Positions 1-6,157 are shown, counted from the stretch's first letter. The stretch is 8,598 nt of DNA from Verrucomicrobiia bacterium (GCA_030044395.1 JASHVW010000058.1:1-8598); one strand, 5' to 3'. A program made the numbers and translations. Notes: generated by a model from the letters alone, not told the origin.

Positions 1-413
1 CTCTGGAATCCGAGGTTTGCGAAGAGTCGCAAGCTTGGCTCATTATGAGCGAAAATGAATCCCAACAATGTTGCCACCCCAATACGCGGCGCGTGTTCGA
101 TGCAGCGGCGCAACAACTCCTTGCCGATACCCTGCCGCCGATTTTCTGGCGTAATATAAAGGCTCACCTCGCAAGTGCGGTCGTAAGCCGGACGGCCATA
201 AAAGGACGAATAGCTCAACCAACCCGCGATCCGGCCGTTTTCTTCCGCCACCCAGAGCGGGCGACGGTTGGGAGAATGGTCGGCAAACCATTTTTCCCGG
301 CTGGCCACCGAAACGGGTTCCGTATCAGCGGTGACCATCCGGCTGGGCACGGTGGAATTGTAGATGGCCACGATGGCCGGGAGGTCTTCAATGATGGCGT
401 CGCGGAATGGCAT
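1..413 (-). CDS. GNAT family N-acetyltransferase, phosphinothricin/amino-acid acetyltransferase-like (C-terminus cut by window edge)
   Basis: Reading leftward from an ATG at 413, 137 codons are open to the window edge. The protein begins MPFRDAIIEDLPAIVAIYNS, the typical opening of PAT/Bar-like acetyltransferases. Next come WVAEENGRIAGWLSY (beta2-beta3, residues 54-68) and EVSLYITPENRRQGIGKELL (82-101), whose R-R-Q-G-I-G is the acetyl-CoA pyrophosphate-binding loop (motif A). AHNEPSLRLFANLGF (122-136) is the conserved motif B end with its Asn. Family members are usually about 165-185 residues, so about 30-45 residues lie outside the window. Members transfer acetyl from acetyl-CoA to the amino group of small substrates such as phosphinothricin, methionine sulfone or sulfoximine; the substrate here cannot be told. 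The start fits the family N-terminus, though no clear Shine-Dalgarno precedes it. It diverges from the methyltransferase operon across 157 bp. Confidence 0.9.
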   Translation of the reverse strand, partial: MPFRDAIIEDLPAIVAIYNSTVPSRMVTADTEPVSVASREKWFADHSPNRRPLWVAEENGRIAGWLSYSSFYGRPAYDRTCEVSLYITPENRRQGIGKELLRRCIEHAPRIGVATLLGFIFAHNEPSLRLFANLGFQ

Positions 414-570
414 AAGGCTTTTATGCTGTCGAATCTTCTCAAGCTGCCCGCCGCAGGGCAACGGAGCAATAGCAAAAGGGGGGAGCAGGCCGGAGGCGGG
501 AACCCGTTCGCATGGCGCAGGTTTTAGTTGCCACGGCGCGCCGCACGCGGTCAAATAGCACGATACAAGG

Positions 571-1248
571 ATGCATGCCACGAGCCGCATTGTTGAACCG
601 GAAATTCTCGACAAGCTGCCGCCGGACGATCCGCGCGCGGCCCGTTCGCGCCGCGACTTGCGCCGGGTCAATTGGTTCATGGGCAACCATGCCATCATGG
701 CCAGGGCGCTCCGGGAAAATATCCGGGGACAACCGGAACAAATCGCCGAACTGGGAGCCGGCGACGGGCATTTTCTTTGTTGCGTTGCTGAGAAGCTGGC
801 CTGGCGAAACGTCCACGCCGTCCTGCTGGACCAGCAAAATGCCGTCTCCACGGAAGCGCTCGCCGGACTTTCAAAGATCGCCTGGCGGGCCGAGGCGATC
901 GTTGCCGACGTTTTTGACTGGAACGACCCGGCGGAAATCATCATTGCGAATCTATTCATCCACCATTTTGACGATGTCCGGCTCGCCCGATTGCTTGATA
1001 AAATCTCCCACAACGCCAAACTGTTCATCGCACTGGAACCGCACCGGTTTTATTTTCCGTTTCCCTGCGCGCTGACGACATTGATCGTCGGCTGCTCGCG
1101 GGTGACGATTCACGACGCGGAGGCGAGCATCCGCGCCGGATTTGTTCGCCGGGAGATTTCGGAGCTTTGGCCGGATAAAACAAACTGGCAGCTGACCGAA
1201 CGCCGCGCCGGCCTCTTCAGCCATTTGTTCATCGCCAAAAGAACCTGA
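571..1248 (+). CDS. class I SAM-dependent methyltransferase
   Basis: This 225-aa protein has a Rossmann-type methyltransferase core. AELGAGDGHF (59-68) is motif I, the glycine-rich SAM-binding loop. LLD (85-87) is the acidic end of beta2. VADVFDW (111-117) and IIIANLFIHHFDD (123-135) match motifs II/III, and ALEPHR (154-159) follows. The N-terminus carries L-P-P-D-D-P-R-A-A-R-S-R-R-D-L-R-R-V-N (16-34), a signature I associate with methyltransferases beside FAD oxidoreductases and type III polyketide synthases. The start is well constrained: an in-frame TAG lies at 556-558 and ATG 571 is the first start after it, although ACAAGG abuts it with no spacer. The stop is 1 nt before the next ATG, so the two are almost certainly cotranscribed. 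The substrate is unknown; O-methylation of a quinone or polyketide is a guess. ORFs in other frames here are shadows. Confidence 0.88.
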   Translation: MHATSRIVEPEILDKLPPDDPRAARSRRDLRRVNWFMGNHAIMARALRENIRGQPEQIAELGAGDGHFLCCVAEKLAWRNVHAVLLDQQNAVSTEALAGLSKIAWRAEAIVADVFDWNDPAEIIIANLFIHHFDDVRLARLLDKISHNAKLFIALEPHRFYFPFPCALTTLIVGCSRVTIHDAEASIRAGFVRREISELWPDKTNWQLTERRAGLFSHLFIAKRT

Positions 1249-1249
1249 C

Positions 1250-2440
1250 ATGGAGAAACCGCTCCGAACTTTGATCGCGCCTCGTGCCCTTGAACCGGAG
1301 CGCGGCTCTGTGGACCGCAGCGCGTTCTTCAAGCCAAAGACGTTTGAAAGAACCGATGGCGCCGGAAAGAGTCGGAAGTTGCTGCGGCTCACAGAGCCGC
1401 GCTCCGCAAGGGCCAAGCCCATTCAGATCATTGGCGGAGGGCTGGCCGGGCTGACACTGGGAATCGCCCTGCGCCGGGCGGGCGTTCCAACGGTCATTTT
1501 TGAAGCGGGTCATTATCCGCGTCATCGTGTTTGCGGGGAATTTATCAGCGGCGGCGGATTGGCCGTCCTTCAGGAGCTGGGATTAAAGCGGAAATTTCTG
1601 GACGCCGGGGCCCGGGAAGCCCATTCAGCCGTTTTCGTTTCCGAAAAATCCCCGTCTCCGGTGCATCGTCTGCCGTCAAGCGCGCTGTGTCTCTCGCGGT
1701 GGGTCATGGATAAATTGCTGGCCGACGAATTCCAAATCCTTGGCGGCGATCTGCGCTGCGGGAAGCGGTGGCGCGGTGATGTGGCCGAAGGTTCGGTTCG
1801 CGCGAACGGGCGGCAATTGCAGCCCGTCGAAAACGGCTGGCGCTGGTTTGGATTGAAGGCCCACGCGAAGCACGTTCCGCTCAAGGCCGATCTGGAGATG
1901 CATGTTTTCGAAAACGGTTACGTCGGCCTCTGCAGGCTTGCCGGCGAAGAGGTGAACATTTGCGGACTGTTCCGCCGCAACGGCGAACGTGATTTGGCCC
2001 AAAACCGTTTGGATTGGCTGCGCGGGAAACCCGGAACTCTTTTGCATGAGCAACTCGCCGGAGCGGACATTGACGAGAATTCATTTTGTTCCGTCGCCGG
2101 CCTTTCGCTCCGGCCTCGCCGGGCATCTCAAGAGTCGGAACTCAGCATTGGCGACGCGCTGACGATGATCCCACCGGTGACCGGGAACGGCATGTCGCTG
2201 GCCTTTGAATCGGCGCAAATGGCCGCCGAACCGCTCGCCGCCTACAGTCACCGTGAAATTTCCTGGAGCTGCGCGCGCCAAACAATCGCGCGCTCGTGTG
2301 ACGACACCTTTTCCCGCCGGCTGCGTTGGGCCAATTGGCTCCAAAACCTCCTGTTTTCACCGCTCGTTCGAATGCCGTTCGGCAAAATCCTCTTTCAGTC
2401 CGAGGCGTTTTGGAAAATGATGTTTGCCAGGACACGATGA
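1250..2440 (+). CDS. FAD-dependent oxidoreductase (geranylgeranyl reductase-like), with repeat-derived N-terminal extension
   Basis: The 396-aa protein binds FAD through IIGGGLAGLTLGIALRRAG (60-78), a G-x-G-x-x-G dinucleotide fold ending in the ribose-binding Glu of VIFEA (82-86). YPRHRVCGEFISGGG (89-103) matches the conserved segment of geranylgeranyl-reductase/monooxygenase-type flavoproteins. GDALTMIPPVTGNGM (301-315) is the second FAD-contacting motif (G-D...P-x-x-G-x-G). Such enzymes reduce or hydroxylate prenyl, quinone or polyketide substrates; the actual substrate is unknown. Homologues as I know them begin a few residues before the GGGLAG motif, whereas here about 55 residues precede PIQIIGGG. 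Residues 13-55 are encoded by a palindromic repeat (1286-1413). ATG 1250 is 1 nt after the upstream stop; alternatively, translation could start late at TTG 1378. The TGA overlaps the next ATG (ATGA), indicating translational coupling. Confidence 0.85.
   Translation: MEKPLRTLIAPRALEPERGSVDRSAFFKPKTFERTDGAGKSRKLLRLTEPRSARAKPIQIIGGGLAGLTLGIALRRAGVPTVIFEAGHYPRHRVCGEFISGGGLAVLQELGLKRKFLDAGAREAHSAVFVSEKSPSPVHRLPSSALCLSRWVMDKLLADEFQILGGDLRCGKRWRGDVAEGSVRANGRQLQPVENGWRWFGLKAHAKHVPLKADLEMHVFENGYVGLCRLAGEEVNICGLFRRNGERDLAQNRLDWLRGKPGTLLHEQLAGADIDENSFCSVAGLSLRPRRASQESELSIGDALTMIPPVTGNGMSLAFESAQMAAEPLAAYSHREISWSCARQTIARSCDDTFSRRLRWANWLQNLLFSPLVRMPFGKILFQSEAFWKMMFARTR
1286..1413. repeat. Composite palindromic repeat element (REP/MITE-like) inside the oxidoreductase ORF
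   Basis: The outer arms are 1296-1321 and 1381-1406. They are reverse complements over 26 nt except for two adjacent bases, with core GGAGCGCGGCTCTGTG against CACAGAGCCGCGCTCC. After a 3-nt bulge (AAC, 1293-1295) the pairing resumes with GCCCTTG (1286-1292) against CAAGGGC (1407-1413). Inside, GTTCTTCAA (1324-1332) pairs with TTGAAAGAAC (1344-1353) with one bulged base, a second nested hairpin. The segment stays open on both strands: plus reads ERGSVDRS...LTEPRS and minus reads ERGSVSRS...STEPRS. It lies exactly where homologues would have a short N-terminus. It encodes no transposase. I believe similar palindromes are frequent in some verrucomicrobial genomes, but no second copy is in this window, so its repeat status is an inference from structure. 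Confidence 0.75.
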
Positions 2441-3081
2441 AGCCATTGGCCGATTGCAAACTTTACACCTTTGTTGATTCAGCCTATTTGCATGGTCGCC
2501 TTCCGGAGTTGGTGGCGCAGCAGCTTTGCGATGGGGGCAGCGATATGATTCAGCTCCGCGCCAAAAAATCATCGCCGGAGGAAATCCGCGCGATGGCGGA
2601 AAAGATCGTTCCCATCACCCGGCGCGCCAACGTGGGCCTGGTGATCAACGATTATGCGGAAATTGCCGCCGCCGTCGGCGCGGAATTTTGCCACCTGGGA
2701 CAGGAAGATTTTTTTGATGCCGGGGAAAGGAATGTTTCCGCACTCCTCGCTCCTCACTCCGCACTTCGCATTGGCCTGAGCACCCATTCGCCCGCACAGG
2801 GCCGACGCGCCCTGGCCGCCGGGGCCGATTATCTGGCCGTCGGCCCCGTCTTTGCCACGGGCACGAAGCCGACGGCCCCACCCGTCACGCTTGATTATGT
2901 CCGCTGGGCGGCGGCGAACGTGACCGTGGTCTGGTTCGCCATTGGCGGCATCAATCTGTCCAACCTTGGCGGCGTTCTGGGCTCGGGCGCGAAACGAGTT
3001 TGCGTGGTGTCGGCCATTCTCAACGCGCCCGACGCGGCCAAAGCTTGCGCGGAATTTCGTCGCCGGCTGGACCCGCTTTAG
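2437..3081 (+). CDS. thiE: thiamine-phosphate synthase (ThiE-like)
   Basis: This 214-aa TIM-barrel protein matches ThiE, which joins hydroxymethylpyrimidine diphosphate and thiazole phosphate into thiamine phosphate. The visible motifs are QLRAK (39-43), IND (70-72), CHLGQED (85-91), GLSTHS (113-118), GADYLAVGPVFATGTKP (129-145), FAIGGI (167-172) and VVSAI (190-194). N71/D72, the Asp of QED, T141, T143 and K144 fit known active-site positions. Between QED and GLSTHS there are about 21 residues, several more than I recall for Escherichia coli ThiE, and they coincide with a heptanucleotide tandem repeat. The start overlaps the oxidoreductase stop in ATGA; an upstream in-frame extension would run inside that gene and is rejected. 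No other thiamine gene is in view. A TenI-like thiazole tautomerase is a less likely alternative. The stop overlaps that of the convergent gene. Confidence 0.87.
   Translation: MKPLADCKLYTFVDSAYLHGRLPELVAQQLCDGGSDMIQLRAKKSSPEEIRAMAEKIVPITRRANVGLVINDYAEIAAAVGAEFCHLGQEDFFDAGERNVSALLAPHSALRIGLSTHSPAQGRRALAAGADYLAVGPVFATGTKPTAPPVTLDYVRWAAANVTVVWFAIGGINLSNLGGVLGSGAKRVCVVSAILNAPDAAKACAEFRRRLDPL
2741..2769. repeat. Heptanucleotide tandem repeat inside thiE
   Basis: Four consecutive 7-mers follow one another: CACTCCT (2741-2747), CGCTCCT (2748-2754), CACTCCG (2755-2761) and CACTTCG (2762-2768). CATT then begins a partial fifth, and GTTTCCG (2734-2740) just upstream may be a degenerate copy. The tract is read in frame as part of SALLAPHSALRI (residues 101-112) in a loop between two conserved ThiE motifs. 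Short heptamer tandem repeats (STRRs) are known from cyanobacteria and other bacteria; whether this tract belongs to a dispersed family in this genome cannot be seen here. Confidence 0.6.
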
Positions 3082-3524
3082 CGGATGGACAGCGCGGTAT
3101 TGATTTCATCGATCGCGTCGCTGACATGCCGGCTGATGCGCGGCTGTCCTTTGACTTCCGCCGCATTGAGGACATGTCCGAGCAAATCACCGGCGGTGCG
3201 AAGCCGGTCATCTGACCAGACCTGCTTTTCGCGGACCCGGTCATCGCCGCTGTTCAAATCCACGCCGAGTAAAGCTGCCGCCGTCTTGATCTGGCGCATG
3301 GCCTTGACCCGGTGGCCGCGGTAATCCTTGTCGGCCGAGGCCAGAATCCAATAGGACCGGCGAAGCATCTCCGCCTCCGCCGTGTCGCTAAAGACGACCG
3401 GTTCATATTGATTTTGCGAATATCCGGCGACACCCGCGATTTGCAGGGATGTTCCGGCTTGCAAACCGGCCGCCGCGCCTAGAAGCGAAACCACAACTGC
3501 TGCTGATAATATATTTGTTTTCAT
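3078..3524 (-). CDS. small secreted/periplasmic protein of unknown function
   Basis: This 148-aa protein starts MKTNILSAAVVVSLLGAAAG, a signal peptide with a Lys, a hydrophobic core and a likely cleavage after LQA (residue 23). The mature part is mainly helix-forming, with YWILASADKDYRGHRVKAM, IKTAAALLGVDLNSGDD and a C-terminal HVSDAIDEINTALSIR. I have an impression of similar D-x-D-Y-x-G-H-R-x-x-A-M proteins in planctomycete and verrucomicrobial genomes, always of unknown function. ATG 3524 is chosen because AACAAGG ends 6 nt upstream; ATG 3530 abuts that site, and a GTG at 3623 overlapping the pilus ATPase stop would bury the signal peptide behind 33 residues. It lies 95 nt downstream of the PilT-like gene on the same strand. 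Its TAA overlaps the thiE TAG tail to tail, so no terminator fits between the two genes. Confidence 0.75.
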   Translation of the reverse strand: MKTNILSAAVVVSLLGAAAGLQAGTSLQIAGVAGYSQNQYEPVVFSDTAEAEMLRRSYWILASADKDYRGHRVKAMRQIKTAAALLGVDLNSGDDRVREKQVWSDDRLRTAGDLLGHVLNAAEVKGQPRISRHVSDAIDEINTALSIR

Positions 3525-3530
3525 AATCAT

Positions 3531-3537
3531 CCTTGTT
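3531..3537 (-). promoter_or_regulatory. Ribosome binding site fixing the start of the secreted protein
   Basis: On the minus strand AACAAGG lies 6 nt before ATG 3524. It abuts the alternative in-frame ATG at 3530 with no spacer, so it favours the downstream start that begins the signal peptide. Confidence 0.5.
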
Positions 3538-3619
3538 GACGAACTTTCGCCTGAAAGGTTACACCAAAAAACCACCGGGAACAACACGTGAAAAATCCAA
3601 CCGCCGAAATGCCTGGCGT

Positions 3620-4813
3620 TCACGCTTTCGACTTGCTGCGGGACTTTTCTTCCTCCTCCATTTTCAGGCTGGCAAAGAGGGAGCCGCCGGTGTGGCTCAT
3701 GCGGGGTTTTTGAAGGGACAGGGCGTCAATCCGCTGGGCCATTTTTAATTTGTTGGTGCAGTAGAGCATCACCGTTTCATCCGTCACCAAATCCTGTTCA
3801 TAAGCCTTGAAGAGTGATTGCTCGAAACTGTGCCAGCCGAAGACGCTGCCGGCTTCGATGATGTCGTCCAGGCGGCGGCCTTCGTTTTCACCCAGGAGGA
3901 TGGCTTCACGAGTGCGCAGATTGTTCCCCATCATTTCCGTCACCAACAATCGTCTGCCGCTGGTCGCCGGAACCAGGCGCAGGCTGATGATGTAGCGCAT
4001 CGAACCGGCCAACCGTTCCCGCACCTGCGTTTCTTCGTCGGAACCGAACATGCCGATGATGCGGTTAACCGTCGTCGCGGCGCTCGTGGTGTGCAGCGTG
4101 CTGAACACCAAATGGCCGGTTTCACCGGCGTTCAGCACAATTTCCATTGTTTCCCGGTCGCGGATTTCGCCAATGAAAATGATCTTGGGCGCCTGGCGCA
4201 TCGCCGCGCGCATGCCTTTTTGAAAGGTGTAAAAATCGCGTCCCAACTCCCGCTGGCTGAAAGTGGCTTTGATGGGCGTAAAGAGAAATTCAATCGGGTC
4301 CTCGAGCGTCAGAATATGAATTTCACGGTTCTTGTTGATCTCATTCAGCATGGCCGCCATCGTGGTTGTCTTGCCCATGCCCGTGCCGCCGGTCACAAAA
4401 ATGATGCCATTCTTTTCCTTGATGATTTCACTGAAAAGCGGCGGGAGATGCAGGGATTCAAACGTCGGAATCAACGGCTTCAAATGCCGCAGCACCATCG
4501 CATAATTTCCATTCTGGAAATAAACATTGACCCGAAACCGGCAGGCGCTTTTCAGAGTATAACCGCAGTCGCATGAGCCGTACTCCTTCAAATCCGCCAG
4601 CAGGCGTTGGTTGTTGTCAATCATGACGTTGGCCAGCGATTCGATGTAGTCGCTGGTAAGTTCCTGCGGGTAGGGTTCGCGGATAAACGGCTTGAGTTCG
4701 CCCTGGGTTTCGATTTGCATGGGCCGGCCGGCCACAAAAACCAAATCCGAAACTTCAGCCTCCGCCACCATGGCCTCGAATAACTTATCCAGTTGATCTC
4801 TATTCATTTTCAT
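3620..4813 (-). CDS. type IV pilus twitching-motility ATPase, PilT/PilU family
   Basis: This 397-aa cytoplasmic hexameric ATPase drives pilus retraction. The N-terminal PAS-like part has DLVFVAGRPMQI (23-34), matching the family's S-D-L-H/x-G-x-P region. The RecA-like core has Walker A GGTGMGKTT (142-150), an Asp box HILTLEDPIEF (166-176), Walker B IIFIGEIRDRET (211-222) and the His box ETGHLVFSTLHT (231-242), then RIIGMF and RERLAGSMRYIISLRLVP. PilT is usually about 345 residues and PilU about 380. The length, the Gly-Gly-Thr Walker A and the absence of a clear A-I-R-N-L-I-R-E motif (here NNLRTREAILLGE) point towards PilU or a divergent PilT. The last 30 or so residues are charged and variable. 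MKMN or the Met two codons later may be the start. No other pilus gene is in view; the downstream small secreted protein may be cotranscribed. Confidence 0.92.
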   Translation of the reverse strand: MKMNRDQLDKLFEAMVAEAEVSDLVFVAGRPMQIETQGELKPFIREPYPQELTSDYIESLANVMIDNNQRLLADLKEYGSCDCGYTLKSACRFRVNVYFQNGNYAMVLRHLKPLIPTFESLHLPPLFSEIIKEKNGIIFVTGGTGMGKTTTMAAMLNEINKNREIHILTLEDPIEFLFTPIKATFSQRELGRDFYTFQKGMRAAMRQAPKIIFIGEIRDRETMEIVLNAGETGHLVFSTLHTTSAATTVNRIIGMFGSDEETQVRERLAGSMRYIISLRLVPATSGRRLLVTEMMGNNLRTREAILLGENEGRRLDDIIEAGSVFGWHSFEQSLFKAYEQDLVTDETVMLYCTNKLKMAQRIDALSLQKPRMSHTGGSLFASLKMEEEEKSRSKSKA

Positions 4814-4872
4814 TCATCGCACTCTGTCTTTCTCCGTTTAGCGCGGTCGAGGTCATTTGTCATACGTCACTC

Positions 4873-4900
4873 ATTTATAACAGGAACTCAGGTTTACCTG
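4873..4900 (-). promoter_or_regulatory. Possible promoter/operator upstream of the PilT-like gene
   Basis: On the minus strand TGTTATAAAT (4873-4882) resembles an extended -10 box, about 60 nt upstream of the ATPase start. Just upstream of it lies the near-palindrome CAGGTAAACCTG (4889-4900; 5-bp arms around two bases), a plausible regulator site. No good -35 hexamer is at the right distance, so this is weak. The rest of the 158-bp gap holds only a 7-bp inverted repeat (4914-4920 and 4958-4964) around an alternating GC stretch. Confidence 0.2.
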
Positions 4901-4971
4901 CTTGGGGCGCAATCGCAAGCAACAATTTCACCCCTTAAGCGCGCGCTGGCCTGATCGGCTTGCGGTTCCTC

Positions 4972-5337
4972 TCATAGCCCCAGGCGTTTCCCCGCTTCGG
5001 CCATGCTTTTGACAGTGGCGATTCGCGGATGATGCTGGTAATGAAAAATGGTCAGGATGTTGAACCCAATGTCTTTCGATGGATCAGGAATCACGCGCAC
5101 GATCAGTCCCACGCCGCTTTTGTCAACCATTTCCATCAGGCGTCCAAGTCCCTTCAGACAATCCAGGTCCATCGAATCCAGATTCGATAAATCAACCAGT
5201 ACGCGAAATCCGGGTGTCAGTTCAGCCGCAAGCGCCTGGAGGTCGGGTTCATTGCGCGCCAATTCCTCCGGGCCCACCCGTCCGCTGTAGATCAGATGCA
5301 ATAAATTCTTCGCCTTGTTCGCCGTGACCAGTACCAT
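4972..5337 (-). CDS. STAS/SpoIIAA-like domain protein
   Basis: This 121-aa protein is a single small alpha/beta domain. FRVLVDLSNLDSMDLDCLKG (44-63) resembles the STAS strand-turn-helix (L-D-L-x-x-L-x-x-I-D-S), followed by a helix with GRLMEMVDKSGVGLIVRVIP (65-84) and a last strand and helix, HHPRIATVKSMAEAGKRL. The Ser phosphorylated in classical anti-sigma antagonists has no clear equivalent, since the position reads DSMDLDC. It may therefore be a structural or lipid-binding STAS/SEC14-like relative rather than a phospho-switch. The PDPSKDIGFNIL segment (85-95) looks conserved and distinctive. The start is placed at MVLVTANKAKNLL (5337); the same frame stays open to ATG 5472, but the extra 45 residues are low-complexity and overlap the divergent gene's start. 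No Shine-Dalgarno is seen. A 129-bp gap separates it from the divergent 173-aa gene, with which it may share a promoter region. Confidence 0.65.
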   Translation of the reverse strand: MVLVTANKAKNLLHLIYSGRVGPEELARNEPDLQALAAELTPGFRVLVDLSNLDSMDLDCLKGLGRLMEMVDKSGVGLIVRVIPDPSKDIGFNILTIFHYQHHPRIATVKSMAEAGKRLGL

Positions 5338-5430
5338 GCGCGCGAGGCTAAAGGTTCCGTGATGCCGATTCGACAAAAATCCTCCACGATGACAGGCAGG
5401 ACTTTTTGTTTGGAGCCGCCCGGCGCGAGT

Positions 5431-5449
5431 GGTAGCGTTTTCGCTATCC
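5431..5449. repeat. Short inverted repeat between the STAS-like gene and the 173-aa gene
   Basis: GGTAGCG, a TTTT loop and CGCTATCC form a hairpin of about 7 bp with one bulged base. It ends 17 nt before the plus-strand ATG 5467. There is no T-run after it, so it is not a terminator. It could be an operator for the divergent pair or chance. Confidence 0.25.
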
Positions 5450-5466
5450 AATAACCCGGCAAGCTT

Positions 5467-5988
5467 ATGCAATCCGACGGTTCATTCGATGCGCGTTACG
5501 TTTCCAGTCGTTCGGACATTATGTACCGTATCTACATCCGGGGAAGCGATCTCTACTTCATCAACCTCGGCGGCGTCAGTCCCGTCACGCGCGCCGTTAC
5601 CGCCCAATTTGGCATCCTCGGCGTACTGGTTGATTTGGCCCTCAAAAAACTTGCGCAACGCAAGACGCAAACGATGCTCCAGGCCGTCGAGGGACAGGAC
5701 CCCGAGTCGCTGGTCCGCCAGAACGCATCGAGTTTCAAAATCTATGCTCCGGAAATCAAGGACGCCGCGGTGGAACCGGCATCTATTTGGGCCATGCATG
5801 GCAAACAGGCCGGGCGCTGGAATTTTGAGATGCGCGACGGTAAAAAGCACCGATTTGAGTTTGTTGACGTCGAGACCATGAAATCCGCATTGGAGCTGTT
5901 GTCAAAATCGCTTTTTGCCACCCTGCGGGTCAACGTCGAGTGGAACGACCAGAAGAAAAAGTTTGAGAAGAAAAAAGCGCGCGGGTGA
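5467..5988 (+). CDS. unrecognised 173-aa protein, probably cytoplasmic
   Basis: I do not recognise this family with certainty. It reads as alpha+beta: SDIMYRIYIRGSDLYFINLGG (16-36) looks like paired beta strands, then a hydrophobic helical stretch, TAQFGILGVLVDLALKKLAQR (45-65). After it come a Pro-Glu-Ser-Leu turn and SSFKIYAPEIKDAAVEP (88-104). Then comes the strand pair GRWNFEMRDGKKHRFEFVD (116-134) and a final amphipathic helix. The tail is Lys-rich (DQKKKFEKKKARG). The GRW-x-F...DG-K-x-x-F-x-F arrangement recalls PH-like or lipid-sensor barrels, but this is only an impression. The 45-65 stretch is borderline for a membrane span. ATG 5467 is the first Met; ATG 5521 (MYRIYIRG) is an alternative. 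No Shine-Dalgarno is visible. It is divergent from the STAS-like gene and followed by a 160-bp gap. Confidence 0.65.
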   Translation: MQSDGSFDARYVSSRSDIMYRIYIRGSDLYFINLGGVSPVTRAVTAQFGILGVLVDLALKKLAQRKTQTMLQAVEGQDPESLVRQNASSFKIYAPEIKDAAVEPASIWAMHGKQAGRWNFEMRDGKKHRFEFVDVETMKSALELLSKSLFATLRVNVEWNDQKKKFEKKKARG

Positions 5989-6157
5989 TCGGGTGCGTTT
6001 TTCGACCGCGTGCCGGGCGCGCCAGATCACAGAGAATGATGAACATCAATTCCTCGACGTTTATAACAGGTAAAACATCCGCCAGGCGCTTGACCCGTCG
6101 CGGGGCGACGCTGAAAATCAGGCGGTTGACATCATTCAAGATTAGGCGTTGAATCAT
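5989..6157 (-). pseudogene. Possible decayed gene fragment (minus strand, STAS-C-terminus-like)
   Basis: This 160-bp gap between two plus-strand ORFs reads on the minus strand as a stretch with coding-like codon choice. From ATG 6157 it gives MIQRLILNDVNRLIFSVAPR followed by R-V-K-R-L-A-D-V-L and P-V-I-N-V-E-E-L-M. The N-x-L...V-x-P-x-x-V-x-R-L pattern resembles the last strand and helix of STAS domains. The upstream half of such a domain is missing and the reading continues into the 3' end of the 173-aa gene. It may be a remnant of a neighbour of the STAS-like gene, or chance. Confidence 0.2.

Noticed and set aside
445..460. TGCCC/GGGCA stem-loop in the gap between the GNAT and methyltransferase genes
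   Set aside because: The stem is only 5 bp, has no T-run and no recognisable regulator pattern; such hairpins are expected by chance in GC-rich DNA.
45..527. 160-aa plus-strand frame at the left edge
   Set aside because: It is antisense to the GNAT gene, whose acetyl-CoA motif and full N-terminus are clear on the minus strand.
952..1422. 156-aa minus-strand frame across the methyltransferase/oxidoreductase junction
   Set aside because: It is partly the reverse reading of the palindromic repeat and partly antisense to the methyltransferase; no independent coding evidence.
3542..3560. AACTTTC/GAAAGGTT hairpin upstream of the secreted protein
   Set aside because: Short imperfect stem without a T-run, about 20 nt before the gene start; it could lie in a leader, but nothing supports a function.
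3818..4576. 252-aa plus-strand frame opposite the pilus ATPase
   Set aside because: The minus strand carries all the PilT/PilU motifs in the correct order; the opposite frame has none.
4874..6070. An 11-nt string TTTATAACAGG occurring near 4874 and again near 6060
   Set aside because: Flanks share no further similarity and two copies of this length are not enough to call a repeat.
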